Below, piece by piece: positions 41,627 through 52,329 of a stretch of 64,000 nucleotides of DNA. Location: contig NW_020290026.1 in the NCBI RefSeq assembly GCF_003144195.1, forward strand, positions 1 to 64,000, in the 5' to 3' direction. Numbering within the stretch: the stretch's first letter is position 1; each line of letters starts with the position of its first letter. The notes under the pieces were generated by a model. The model worked only from the letters and a program-made list of their open reading frames with translations. It did no database searches and was not told the origin of the DNA. The position numbers were made by a program, and so were the translations under genes. This DNA comes from Ceraceosorus guamensis. Its lineage: Eukaryota > Basidiomycota > Exobasidiomycetes > Ceraceosorales > Ceraceosoraceae.

Positions 41627-42751
41627 TCACCCTGCTGCTGCTGGCTTATAGAGCCTCCATCCGTGTACGGTACCTCGAACGGCTTCGTCGCCTGGGTCAT
41701 CTTTGAACATGGGCTGTGTGAAGTGCTCAAATGGTCAGCACTGGAGGGCAATCCAGTGCTTCAGTCGAATGATGCTGGTGCCGACTCACAGGCATCCTCC
41801 ACTTTCCCACCTCCTCAGTAGCCCAACCTTGTTCTCTCGCGCTTTCGAAGAATTGCATGTCTTTGAGCGCAAATTGTGGCCTGTGATGGCTGAAGAAGAC
41901 GAGCGCGCAGGGCAGTCGCGGGCATGTCGAGTATCCAGCGTCTGATAATTCATCCAAGGAAGGTTGCGCGGATGTGCTCCTGTCTTGAGCGTGGCCAGAG
42001 TCGGCGGTACCTACGCTTGGGGCAGACGACTCCTCGTCAAGCGTCTCGCTGATCGTCTTGAGAAGCGCGGGATGTGCTTGGTGATTGAACACGAGATCTG
42101 ACAGCAATAGCAAAGAGAAGCGCTTCGTTCTAGCGCGGGTTTCCGAATCCAGGTGTTGTGTGACGATTGAGGGGTCTGTGCCCCAGACGAAGCCCTGCAT
42201 GTTGCCGATCGACAAGCGAAAAGAGCACACGATGAGCAGGGGAGCAAACTTCTCAAGCGTCTCGAATCTTGAAAGCATCTCTGATGCGAGCGTCTCCTCA
42301 CCTGACTAATGCAACCGTGGGGTTTGCAATTATCCTCGAGATTCGCCATCAATTCGTTGTCAGGCCAGTCAGTTGCCACCACCGTCCTTGCACCCCGCTT
42401 CTTGCATACGATAGATGGTAGTCCGGCAGCGGCTCCAAGCTCCAGCACGTCTGCGTTCCTCACGAGCGAGTCGGCGTGCGCATTCACGTACCTGGATAGG
42501 ACGGGAGCAGCGTTCCATAGGTGATGACCCCAAAGCGGATGAGACCCGACAAGATTCAGCTCAATGTCTTCTGATACGGCTGCTGGCATGTGCGGATCTG
42601 CTGGAAGTGCGAATTGCGCCGCTGTGGGTGGAGGCGTAGCTGGTCTGAAGTCGGAAGGTTCTGCGAAAAGCGAGAGATCGGTGCTGCCATGGGAAGAGCT
42701 CGAGTTTGCTCTGCTCCGAGAGCTTGTAGCAATGGTCCTATGATCCGCCAT
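41627..42751 (-). CDS. EFM7: eEF1A N-terminal/lysine methyltransferase, EFM7 (NNT1) type
   Basis: Exons 42751-42302, 42194-41790 and 41713-41627 (introns 107 and 76 nt, both phase 0) give 313 residues. Family marks: LFAEPSDFRP near 29-37, LVGSHPLWGHHLWNAA near 67-82, the SAM-binding motif I VLELGAAAGLPS at 102-113, then VVATDWPDNELMANLEDN. Exon 2 begins GFVWGTDPS and contains LLLLSDLVFNHQAHPALL. The terminal exon reads PMFKDDPGDEAVRGTVHGWRL, the typical EFM7 ending, which fixes the last splice. In yeast, EFM7/NNT1 methylates the N-terminus and adjacent lysine of translation elongation factor eEF1A in the cytosol; the same role is inferred here. A Ser-rich insertion (about residues 215-240) enlarges exon 2. 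Divergent with the RWD-domain gene. Confidence 0.9.
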
Positions 42752-43392
42752 AATGCCTGCGTACAGACAGCTTGTGGGGCTGCACGTGTGTAGTGATAAG
42801 CGTCTGGTACGTATCTTTCTTTGGACTCCACGGGTAAATCTGTGGGCGAAGGAGCGAGGAAGGTGGAGAATGGCCGAGAGCCTGACGCTTGACGTCCCCT
42901 TGCTGCAATTTACGTTTGAGCACAGACTGCAAGCGTTGTATGCGAGAACGGATGGGCGATGCGCTGCTGTGATTCAAAGAGAGATAGTCTCGAGCGAGGC
43001 AGGAAGACACGGTCGTTGCGATCAAGTTGCCAATCACATGTCTTCCCAGTCGTGCGTCGGAGTATAACGTATGTGCAATTAACATGCCGTGCACTAAGGA
43101 AGAAGGAACGCGAGAAACAACGGATCACGTGCTACCGTTCTTCTCGGCCAATTATGTTGAGCAAGATCACGCCAAGTCGAGACGTGATCGAGTGGTGAGT
43201 CACGAGTGTCAATTTGAATGTCAGTGACCGCGGCCGAACACACCTTTGAAGTCAGTGCACAGTGGCTTCCTGCGTGATCACCACACGTTTTGCACTCAAC
43301 GCCCATCGAGAACTGCAACATATCTTCCGAGCGAGTCAAAAGGCTCTACGCGTGTTCAGAAGCAACCCAACATCCGAATACAGGTCACGACC
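42752..43392. promoter_or_regulatory. Shared divergent promoter region, EFM7-like / RWD-domain genes
   Basis: This 641-bp space separates two start codons that face away from each other. It holds a GTGGTGAGTCACGAGTG word near 43193-43209, a palindrome-like element of the genome-wide intergenic word family. No clear TATA box is seen on either side. Confidence 0.45.
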
Positions 43393-44583
43393 ATGAGCGA
43401 GGAACGAGCTGCGGTGCTGGCAGAGGAGCGGGAAGTGCTGCAAAGCATATACGTAGACGAACTTGAAGGTCAGCTTGGCATCGAAGTAGCTGATCAAATG
43501 GTACCCAGATTTTTTTGACACAGTGCATCGCTGCTTGCATCTGCCTTCTTAGAGATCGACGAGGAGAACCTGAGAATACGAGTGGATCCTGAGGAAGGAT
43601 TGTCGGGACCAGCAGGTCAGGAAGGCGATGCATTGGAGCGTGAGTCAGCTCAAAGTCAAGGCCGATGCATGCTCATAAGCTGAGTATGAATCTCATCTAC
43701 TCAGCGCCCACATTGGCTTTGAACATCAAATACACCCAAAAATATCCTGAGGAAGCTCCGGAGATGAGCATCGAATGTATAGGCGGGAGTGTGCCCGAGC
43801 AGGGCATTCAAGAGATGCAAGCCGAATTGCACACCACTGTACGTCCTCCTATGGCTTCGCCGGCTTCACACATTAGATTGCGCTGATCAAGGGTACTCGA
43901 GTCCCCGTCCATATAGGCCGAAGAATCTCTTGGCATGGCTATGGTCTTTGCCCTTGCTTCACAGCTCAAAGAATCCTTGACAGCATACATTGCTCGAACG
44001 AAACAAATTGCAGAGGCACAGGAACAGGACAGGAGGAATGCGGAGATAGAGGTGAGATACATCGGCATCGCGGCATGTCATGTCCGCGCTGCGTAGCGTT
44101 GGAAGGTAGAGTACGTCGTTGATGACAAATCCGCTCGCTGCCAGGCCGAGGCGGAAAAATTCAGAGGTACTGCAGTCACCGCGGAGCGCTTTGAGGCTTG
44201 GAGGGTAACGTTCGAGAAGGAGCAAAAAGAACTAAAGCAGAAAGCCGATGAAGAGTACGTCAGATCAACACTCAAGACCGCTAAAGTGCGTTTGGTATGC
44301 CGTAATGCGAGGCGCGATGTCCGAGCTGATGGCTTGTCCAATGCCGGTGCAGGAACGCGAAGAATACCGCAAGCTGGCAGCGAGGCCAACTGGCAAAGAG
44401 CTCTTCGCGAAAGGCGGTCAGATGCACGATGATAAGGCTGAGGCTGAAGCTGAGGATGTGGAGGGCAATGAGGTCGATTATTCCTTGTACTCTCGGGAAG
44501 AGCGAGAGCGGCAGAGGCGCGAAGAGGAAGAACGAGCAGAGCGAGAAGCGCGGGAGAGACTTCATGATAGCGACGACGAATAA
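43393..44583 (+). CDS. RWD-domain protein, GIR2/RWDD1 type
   Basis: Six exons: 43393-43468, 43553-43639, 43705-43838, 43917-44051, 44145-44258, 44353-44583; 258 residues, all phases consistent. The RWD fold is clear: EEREVLQSIYVDELE at the start, LALNIKYTQKYPEEAPEM (the YPxxxP hallmark) and a C-terminal helical part (AEESLGMAMVFALASQLKE). Then come a charged coiled coil (TKQIAEAQEQDRRNAE), the conserved REEYRKLAARPTGKELF segment, and an acidic/basic tail ending in DSDDE. In yeast, Gir2 binds Gcn1 and the GTPase Rbg2 and dampens Gcn2 signalling on ribosomes; a similar translational role is inferred. The fifth donor (GTCAGA) is the least typical; using the nearby GTACGT would break the frame. 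The 3' end lies 95 bp from that of the convergent PHAF1-like gene. Confidence 0.85.
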
Positions 44584-44678
44584 TCTGATGAATTCGCAAG
44601 TGTCGCATCGATTGCACGTGGTAGTGCGAGAGGCACGTCGCCATCACCAAGGGCCTTAATAATAGGCAGGACCGCGCC

Positions 44679-46451
44679 CTAGAAGACAGCTGGGCCCGCC
44701 AACGTGAGGCTGGAGACGAGGCCGCTTCGATCCACCTCGACGATCAGGCCTTCGCATTCTCGCTTGTCGTTCTCGCCGGATCCAAACGTGAAGCCGACAA
44801 GGGTGCTACGCACGTCGAGTCGTAAGCCCTCAAGCTCTGGATTCGCACCCCGATCTAGCTCCATGGTCTCATCTGGCTGGGTCTTGACGTTGACTACATC
44901 GCTCGGATCGGGGCGCAAGCCTTTCGCGCTGGATTCGTGTGCATTGCCACTCAAGATCGCATGAAGCCTTGCAAACTTCGGAGCGACATAAAGGTCGCTG
45001 GTTAGTGGGTCACCTTGCTTGCCGCAACGTCCGGCCCTTTGGCTGGCAGCCGACTTACCGGCTCAGTGACGGTGCTATCGCCTCTCGCGGTGCGCACCAC
45101 CCATGGACATCTTTCGTATCTGCCAAAGGCTGCGGTGCCTGGATTATTGGAGTGGAAGATGATCTTGGTGAGAACTCCTGAGCTTGTGCTCGTCGCCGCA
45201 GACACCAGCGCGTCTATGCCGAGTGAGGTGTAGTTGTAGAACATTCCCCCTGCGAAGTGGATGATGTGAGCCCCTGTAAGGATCTGAAGCGAGTCCAGCG
45301 CCTCCCCACCCACGATTGGCGTGAGAGCTTTGTATCCCCAGACGCTCGTCTTGTGCCAGAGATCGCGCATTTGGCGTTCCCAGATCGCATAGCAGGTCTT
45401 GCTCGGTAGTCTCGTTCAGAATCAGCTCCACTGAAGCACCTGTGCTCAGGGTGATCTTTACAGGCTGGTCACTCTGCGAAAAAGTTTGCGAGTCAGGCGT
45501 TTACCGGGACCGCACTGTGGTTGTCGACGAGCTCACTTACCTGAACACTTGCTCTCAGCATTGTGACTGAGTCCCGACTGGCTGCATCCTGATCGGAGGG
45601 AGTCTTATCTTGATGGCTGAGTACCCCACTGCCCGTTCTAGGCCGTGCTGGTATCGGCGCGTCAATGGCGTCAGGATCGTGCGGATCCAAACCTTGATAC
45701 ACGTACAACCTCGACGCAGATGCTTGTGCAGGCGGCTCTGAAGGCAAGCGGAGGGTCAGTCAGTCTCACCGAGCAATTCACCTGCCGGCAATGTATCCTC
45801 AGACCGCCGTGCTTTCGCCGATACACACGCACCTGGATGACCAAGCGATGCATCGACATCCCACCCAAAAGCCAGGCCTGGATACCGCACCGTGACCTCC
45901 TGCGCCTTCGTTGCAGCACCCTTGCCCACCCGTGACTGCACTCGATTCGTGAGTCCGTCGGTCGGTGTGCGTAGCTTGGCGGGCCAGGTCGGCCCAAACA
46001 TGCGGTGCACATTTGCGCGAGTGAGAGATGGCAGAGTACGACCATCGCACGTCAGAGGTAGGGCCACTAGGCTGAAGGACTCCACGTGTTGTGCAGAGGA
46101 GCCCGTCTGCCGATCATCCGCCTCAACAGTAGCAGGCATGCGGAGTACAACAAGCTGCAGTCGCTGAGCTGAGGCCGAGAAGCTGAGATGGATGGTCGCG
46201 CCTGATGAGCCCGCCGGGACGCTTACAAGCACAGGCAGCGAAGCTAAGGCGGATGTAGCAGAGGGAGGGTTCGGAATCTGGGCTTGCGCTCCTGGTTCGG
46301 ACACGCACTTTTCAGTAGCACCATGTGTGATCTCAAAGACTGGATGCTGTCGCGGCCGAGAACGCAGATACTCGAGCGTTGAATGCAGAGTGCGCCCTAG
46401 CACGAATGGGCCCAAGGAATACGAGGGGATGATGTCGAGCTGATATGTCAT
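44679..46451 (-). CDS. PHAF1 / UPF0183 family protein
   Basis: Proposed exons 46451-45782, 45737-45541, 45473-45314, 45273-45059 and 45017-44679, about 526 residues. Family marks in order: LDIIPSYSLGPFVLGRTLHS at the N-terminus, PGLAFGWDVD, SRLYVYQGLD, VELILNETTEQDLLCDLG, FYNYTSLGIDALV and LTKIIFHSNNPGTAAFGRYE. These line up with the UPF0183/PHAF1 (human C16orf70, MYTHO) pattern. PHAF1 works with BCAS3 at phosphoinositide-bearing phagophore membranes in autophagy; its fungal role is little known. Three introns would be only 44, 40 and 41 nt; intron 1 could instead be 32 nt (donor at 45769), and intron 3 has an alternative donor upstream (73 nt). The AAG acceptor of intron 4 is inferred from frame. 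Family call is firm, exon edges less so. Confidence 0.78.
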
Positions 46452-47015
46452 AGTGATAGAATGGTCCCTAATTCATTGCACAGCGATGTTCGAGTGTCTG
46501 CACTCATACGCTATGCGAATGAATAAGTTGGCAATGCTGGGTTAAAGGTGGTGGTTGTCACGCCAAGCATGAGGCTGACGCCTCGTATTGACAGCATCCT
46601 GCTGCTATATAGTGTCAAGAGTCACGAGTGCAATGCGCGGACGCGTGAAGCCGCGCCGGCGCGAAATCGCGATTCCGCTCGGACGCGGAGCAGGTGGAGG
46701 CAAGCGGGGTGCACGGCAGATGTGAGCGACCAACAAGATGCGATCAGGCGCGTTGCTACGAATACCGGTGCCCAACGAAAGTGAGCCGGGGTCAGGAGAA
46801 AGGTAGTTTGAAGAAGGAAGTGCAATTGCTGGAAAGGAGGGTTTCAGATTGCAACAGCGGTACCGGTACAGATGTGGCGGCAGACAAAGCATGCAGAGAG
46901 ATGGAGGGCGCTGGTGCACTTGCGCCCCTACGTGAAGACGAGAACGAGAATCAACCACTCCAGAGATGGTTGGTAAAATGGGCATCGTGGCGAACCGATT
47001 ATCTATTGCTAGTAC
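46452..47015. other. Intergenic, PHAF1-like promoter side
   Basis: It lies between the start of the PHAF1-like gene and the stop of the phosphatase gene, both on the minus strand. A GAGTCACGAGTGC word occurs at 46619-46631. A tiny Arg-rich frame (46605-46985, minus) has no protein-like pattern. Confidence 0.45.
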
Positions 47016-50000
47016 CTAACTCCTTTTCTGAGCTGCTGCAGAGGTCGTGCTGCCCGATGAAGCTGCCGCGGCAGCCCTGGCAGCGCTGGCACTGTCGAGT
47101 TTCTGGCCGACTTCTCGAGAGAAGGCACGCAAGCTAGCTGGCAGGTCTGAAGAAAAGGTTCGCCGATGCCTGTCCTTTCGCTCGCTTGCGGACTGGCGTG
47201 ACGCTCCAAACCCAGAATGGAGACTCTTCGATGGCGTGAGCAGCGCGGCCGAGAAGCTCAGAGTGCCGGGCAAGCCGATGGCGGAAGCAAGATGAGCTCC
47301 AATGGAAGCACGGGGCGATGAGTTGCTCGGCACGACCTGCACTGAACGACGACGGGGATCCACTGCCCTCGGTGTTCTAGCTCCCAGTCCGTGGACAGAC
47401 TTTCGGCGGGGATCCGTGAAGTGTAGCTCGGAGATTGATGGGCTGGATGCGGAGGCCACGATGGTGTTGATCGAAGAACCTGAGCTCGATGCCGACAGTG
47501 ACCCATTCGCCTGCTGGCCTTCAGGCAGTCGTTCGTCTACGTGTGCTGCCTTGTGCTCAGGCGAAGGCCGAATTGTGGTCCTCCTCACAGCTGCTCCGTC
47601 CGATTGAGATCGCAAGAGCTGAGCTTGTGCTCCAGACGGCGGGCTTGAGGCATTCTGAACGGGTGCCACAGACGGGCCCAAAGGATTATCTAGCCTCAGG
47701 GCGGAGAACTGACTAGCCGACGGAGTTACTGCCTCGTCCTCCTCCTCTTCGTGGACGGGCTCCTTCAATGCTGGCTGCAATTTAGCTCCAGACGCAAGCC
47801 CAAGAGAGGGCGCTTGAGCGTTTGTCGCTGGATCAGAGGTCGTCACAGGCGGGGCTTGGCCATTGAGCTGCAGCGGTTTAGGAGGTCCCTTGCGTGGCTT
47901 CGCCGATGGCAGGGCCGCCAGTACACCTGGCGCTGCCGTGGTCACCGCCAAGCTTGCTGCGCCTCCCAACTTGAGGCTTGGCGTCTTTTTGTTGCGGCGC
48001 GCCCCTATTCCTTCAACTGGTCGCTTCGAGTCTCCATCATCTGCAAGGTTCTCGGCAGCCAGCTTCTGGGCGGCCGCCTCTCTCGCAGCTGCCAGTCGCT
48101 CTTCGCGTCTTCTATCCTCCTCTACAGCCTCCTTTCGCTCTTCTTCTTGACGCATCCGTGTCCATTCCTCCTCATCCATGGCATCACCAGCCCAGCCACC
48201 CGTAGCAGGTCGGATCCCGGAGCGAGTGACCCCTCTTCCTTCGTCTGCGCCGTGCGAGTCGCCCTCGATGCCGAACGCCACTCTCAATCTGTTCACCTCC
48301 GCAGACAGATGCCGCTCCCATTCGACCAGCTGGTAAATCAGGGAGCAATTTGGGGATATGCTCGCTGACAAATCCTTGACTAGCGTGTAGCAGTCGTGCA
48401 TTCCTGACAGTCCTTGAGCGCCTTCCAGAGGGTAGCCGAGTGCGGCTGCTTCCATGACAAAGGCGATGACCAGTGTCGCACTGCGACTTACCCCGCACTG
48501 GCAATGCACAAGGATGCGGCCGGGCGAGGGCCGTTGCTTTGGCATGGTTCTTATTTGGACGTCCGCTTGATCTCCTACACCGCCGCTGTGACCCTCGACT
48601 TTAACAGGAGTGAACGATCCTACTTGCAGACATTCCGCAATGAGTGCGCACCCCACACTGAAGCCGCCGCCAGGAGCAGCCAGCTCTGTCTCGTCGTGGG
48701 TCCAAGGAAGCTTGACATAGCGAAGAGCCTGCATCCGACCGCCCAGAGGAGAGGCAGGAATGGACAGGGCAATAGCCTCTGCCGGTAAAACGACTTCTGT
48801 TTCTGAACCTGAGCTGCTCTGCTCGTCGAACAGCTTGCTTGTAAGATCATCTCTGCGCGGCGTTAGATCATCAGCGACTGAAATAGTAGGCGCCCCCACC
48901 TCTTGGACTTCTTCGACAATTCGCATGTCATGTGCTTCAGCTGACGGTGATGAAGAAGGCGTGGTCCGGCTAGAAGTCCAGCTCGCTGATGCCTCGTCTC
49001 CACCCACACTTGAGGATGTGGACCAGCTGGTTGCAGCACTGCCAGCTTCTGATGCATCTTCTCCAGCAGTCCGATGAGCTTGCGGGCTAGCAGAGCGCTC
49101 GCCTGTCCGATCACATGATTGCGAGAGCAGCTCTAAGCCATCAGCCCCAGAAGCACGAGGCGTGCCGAGCTTCAGGGGACTTGGTTCCCGGCTGTTCGAG
49201 GATCCATCAGCATGCAGCATACCCTTGTATGACTGTTGAAGATTTGGAGTCGATAGCGTACTACGCAAGTAGTGTGGCGGAGTGACGGGCTGCGCTTCCT
49301 TTAGTTTGAGCGACGAGGCTGCGTACTGCACGCTTTTGCGATGAGCGCCCCCTGCAGTAGGCGTGGAAAAACTAGGAGGCAACGGCGTGTCGGGTGGAAA
49401 GATGGACGTGACCGGCGTGTAAAATTCTTGAGGGCTCAGCAGATCATCGCCAGATCGAGAGCCACTGCGGTAAGGTCTGACAGGAAAGGTAGCTGACTGA
49501 GGCGGTCCAGTCGGCAGACCGTTTCGGCGCGCGTTTGCAAGTGGGCTCACGTCCGCATCCTTCTGGAAAGGCAGTTCCGTCTCTTTGGCAACGTTGAGGA
49601 TTGTAGTGATGCGCAGGTCGCTCAACATTTCCGCATCACATGCATTGTGTTCATCTCCCAAGAACAAGCCCGGCAGAATCTCGACTGGACCTGACGCATA
49701 CACACTTCTTGCGTGTTGAAGCGTTGATCCCTTGCCTGAGAGAATGTGCTCCGATGGGTCTTGCCACACTGAAGGTGGCTTCGCCGCTGAATCTCTTCTA
49801 TTTCCGACGTGCAATGGCTTCTCCGGGGGGTTTTGGCTTGACAAGGCAAGGGGTGCAGGTCTACGCCAGACAAGTCAATCGGCGAGAGTCAGCTGATACA
49901 CTCGACAACTCTGACAATGCTCGACTCTACCCAAATTGTCAGACTTACCGCCTCCCAAAGGGCATGCTCGGTCGCCTTCGAGGCGTTCCTCGCAGCGTCT

Positions 50001-50736
50001 CCCGAAGCAGTTCTTTGGCTTCGTCTTCCCTTCGCTCGTCTTGCGTGGCCCCTCCGGAAGAACTCAACTCGCCACCTGAGTGAGCAGGCGTCAGATACAT
50101 TGGGGAGCTTGGAGCGCTCCTCGCTTCTGACGAGCTGGGACCTGGAGGTGCGAGAGACAGCCGAGCAGGCCGTTTGCGTACCCTGCTGGATGGACTTGGC
50201 GTAGCTCCAGCTCTGGCACCTTGGCTTCCAGAGCCACCGGTCGCCCCGACGCCGAGCATCTTGTCGTGTGATGCAGCTTTGGGTGAGAGTAAAGCTTTGA
50301 GCTCAGGCGGTACGCCAGTCTGTGGCGGTGCATTCAAGTCATCATTCGAGGCTTTCGAGGCAGAAATTGCCAAGCTCAAGCCGCGCTTGGGGGCTCCACG
50401 AGCCAAGCCTTTGGGCAGTCCCGGCGAAGACTCGAAGCCTGAGCCGCTTCGCTCATCAGTCAAAGAGCGAGCAGCGCCAGCTAGTGTAAGTGGAAGCACA
50501 GGTGTGTCCGGAGCGCTTGGAGAAGGCGCCGAGGTAGTGAGGTGTGACGTAGAGTCCTCTGGACTTGAGTGAGCACTAACGCCATGCGTCTGTCGAGAGA
50601 AAAGCGCAGATGAACGCACGCCGCGTGCAGATGTGGACATGCTCTCCGACCTGTCCGAAAAAGGGCGGGACGACGTGGAGAGACTTGAGCCGGGAGCCGA
50701 CTCGGGAGTCCCATATCCTGTGCCCGGTGATGCCAT
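47016..50736 (-). CDS. Dual-specificity (MAP kinase) phosphatase with split catalytic domain
   Basis: Exons 50736-49949 and 49860-47016 (88-nt intron) give 1210 residues. The N-terminal 300 residues are Ser/Pro-rich. The DSP domain begins at PVEILPGLFLGDEHNA (about 321-336) with ITTILNVAKE. It is interrupted by roughly 270 disordered residues, then resumes with YVKLPWTHDETEL (general-acid Asp near 652) and the P-loop VHCQCGVSRSATLVIAFVM (Cys near 716, HCxxGxSRS). SLIYQLVEWERHL closes the domain. A long coiled-coil (EEERKEAVEEDRRREERL) and low-complexity tail follow. The pattern is that of MSG5/SDP1-type MAPK phosphatases; in smut fungi a DSP of this class (Rok1) restrains the mating/pathogenicity MAP kinases, but I cannot tell whether this is its ortholog. 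All catalytic residues are present. Confidence 0.88.
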
Positions 50737-52329
50737 GGCGCTGCGAGGATCAGATTAAGGGGGGTTCGATCTTCAACACCTCTTCATAAGTGCCTAGCAG
50801 GCATCTGAGCACCTCTGAGTGAGCAGGATGGGTCTCTCTCGGTTGACGAGGCGATGATCTTTAGAAAGGCCGCTGTATAAGTGTCTCGAAAATTGTTGTA
50901 GGCGATGTTCCTCAGGTAGGAAGTGATCGCCGAGTCCCAGGTGACGTGCGAAGGCAGCAGCGCTGAACCCTGCGCCAATGGCTGCACTGCTGTTCTTGCG
51001 GTGAGATGAAGGAGATTACAGGTTCAGAATTGTGTAAACATTGCTCAGCGCTGCATGTTGAGCAGCGCGGGATTGTGAGAAGTGATGAAGGGAAGAAAGC
51101 TCTTGCGGGACAAGGTGTACGAAAGGGTATGGGAAGCCAAGCACCACCCGTGACTGGGGTCTCCAGACTCACTGCCCCCGCCCGCGTATATCGTCGGTCT
51201 CGCTCGCAGTTTGTGACTTCAATCTTGAATCTACTCGTGATCACAATTGTATACCGGTATATATATACGCCGCGTATAATGGATGCGCCCCCCGCGGCTG
51301 GCGAAGGCGAGGCGCGCGGCCGCGACTCGACCTTGAGTCTAGGTCGTGAGTGCATGCATGCTGCTTTTGGTGCCGCTGCTGCTGCCGCTGGTGCACGTCG
51401 AGCGATGAGCCATCTCGGCCATTCGTGATTTTAGTGAAATCACTCGATCCAAACTCCAACGGCGCAGCTAAAGGTTGTATAGACTTGCGCCGACGCATCA
51501 TGCGCCCAACGCCTCCCGCATGTTGCACCCTTGCTGCCGCTGATGCCTCGAATTTGAATCAGATTCAAGACCACGTAAAGTCCGATTCAAAATTCAAATC
51601 TCATTCAAAGCGCCGCTTGTTGACTTGGGTCCTTTGCCTCTGACTCAATTTCAACAAATACTAACCAACAATCAGATCCGACTTTAGAATTGAGCATGTG
51701 AAGGATTGTATTAAGAACTAGAATCTACAATCAAGAATCAAGAATCTTGAATGTTGGATCTCGAATCGAAAAATCAAGGATACAAACGTTATGTGTTCGC
51801 TGAGAGACTGTAGAGACAGGAGTCTGGCAAATCAAGGCTTGCATCGCGTCGATGTATCCTATCGTCCCCAAATGAAGGAGTCCGGCGCTCGCCACCAGAA
51901 TGTTGCCCGTGGTTGTAAGCCGTCATTCTCCACAGGCATTTCAGCACTCATCATGCTAGCATGACCCTGCATTACAACTAGCATATACGACTGGCATTCT
52001 CACTTCAAACATGATATCTCACGCAGCTCTTTGAACGGCGCGAACCCTCCTATAGGCTGACGTGTCCAGCATGCTGCCGGTTTTGCGCCTTACGACGGTG
52101 AACGTGGCAGGAGCGGCTTCAAGCTGCGCTGTCCGTGATATGTGATTTCAATAGAGTGCAACGAACAAGCTGCATGACAGCCCGATCGACGTTCCTAGGC
52201 AATGCTTGACGGTCTTTTGTTGCGATAGTCCACCGATGGAAAGCTGTTGCATACTAGTAAGCATCAATTCTTAGTGGCCGTACGTAGTAAGGAGCATCTG
52301 TGCTTATGTTGCACCTGCTGTTGCGCATA
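50737..52329. other. 1.6-kb intergenic region with AT-rich TTGAATC words and a 12-bp palindrome
   Basis: It lies upstream of the phosphatase gene and downstream of the TAN1-type gene. TATACCGGTATA at 51250-51261 is a perfect palindrome inside a TATATATAC stretch. From 51540 to 51790 the sequence is AT-rich, with many TTGAATC, GATTCAA and CAAGAATC words, some forming inverted pairs (TTGAATCAGATTCAA). No gene is supported. Confidence 0.55.
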
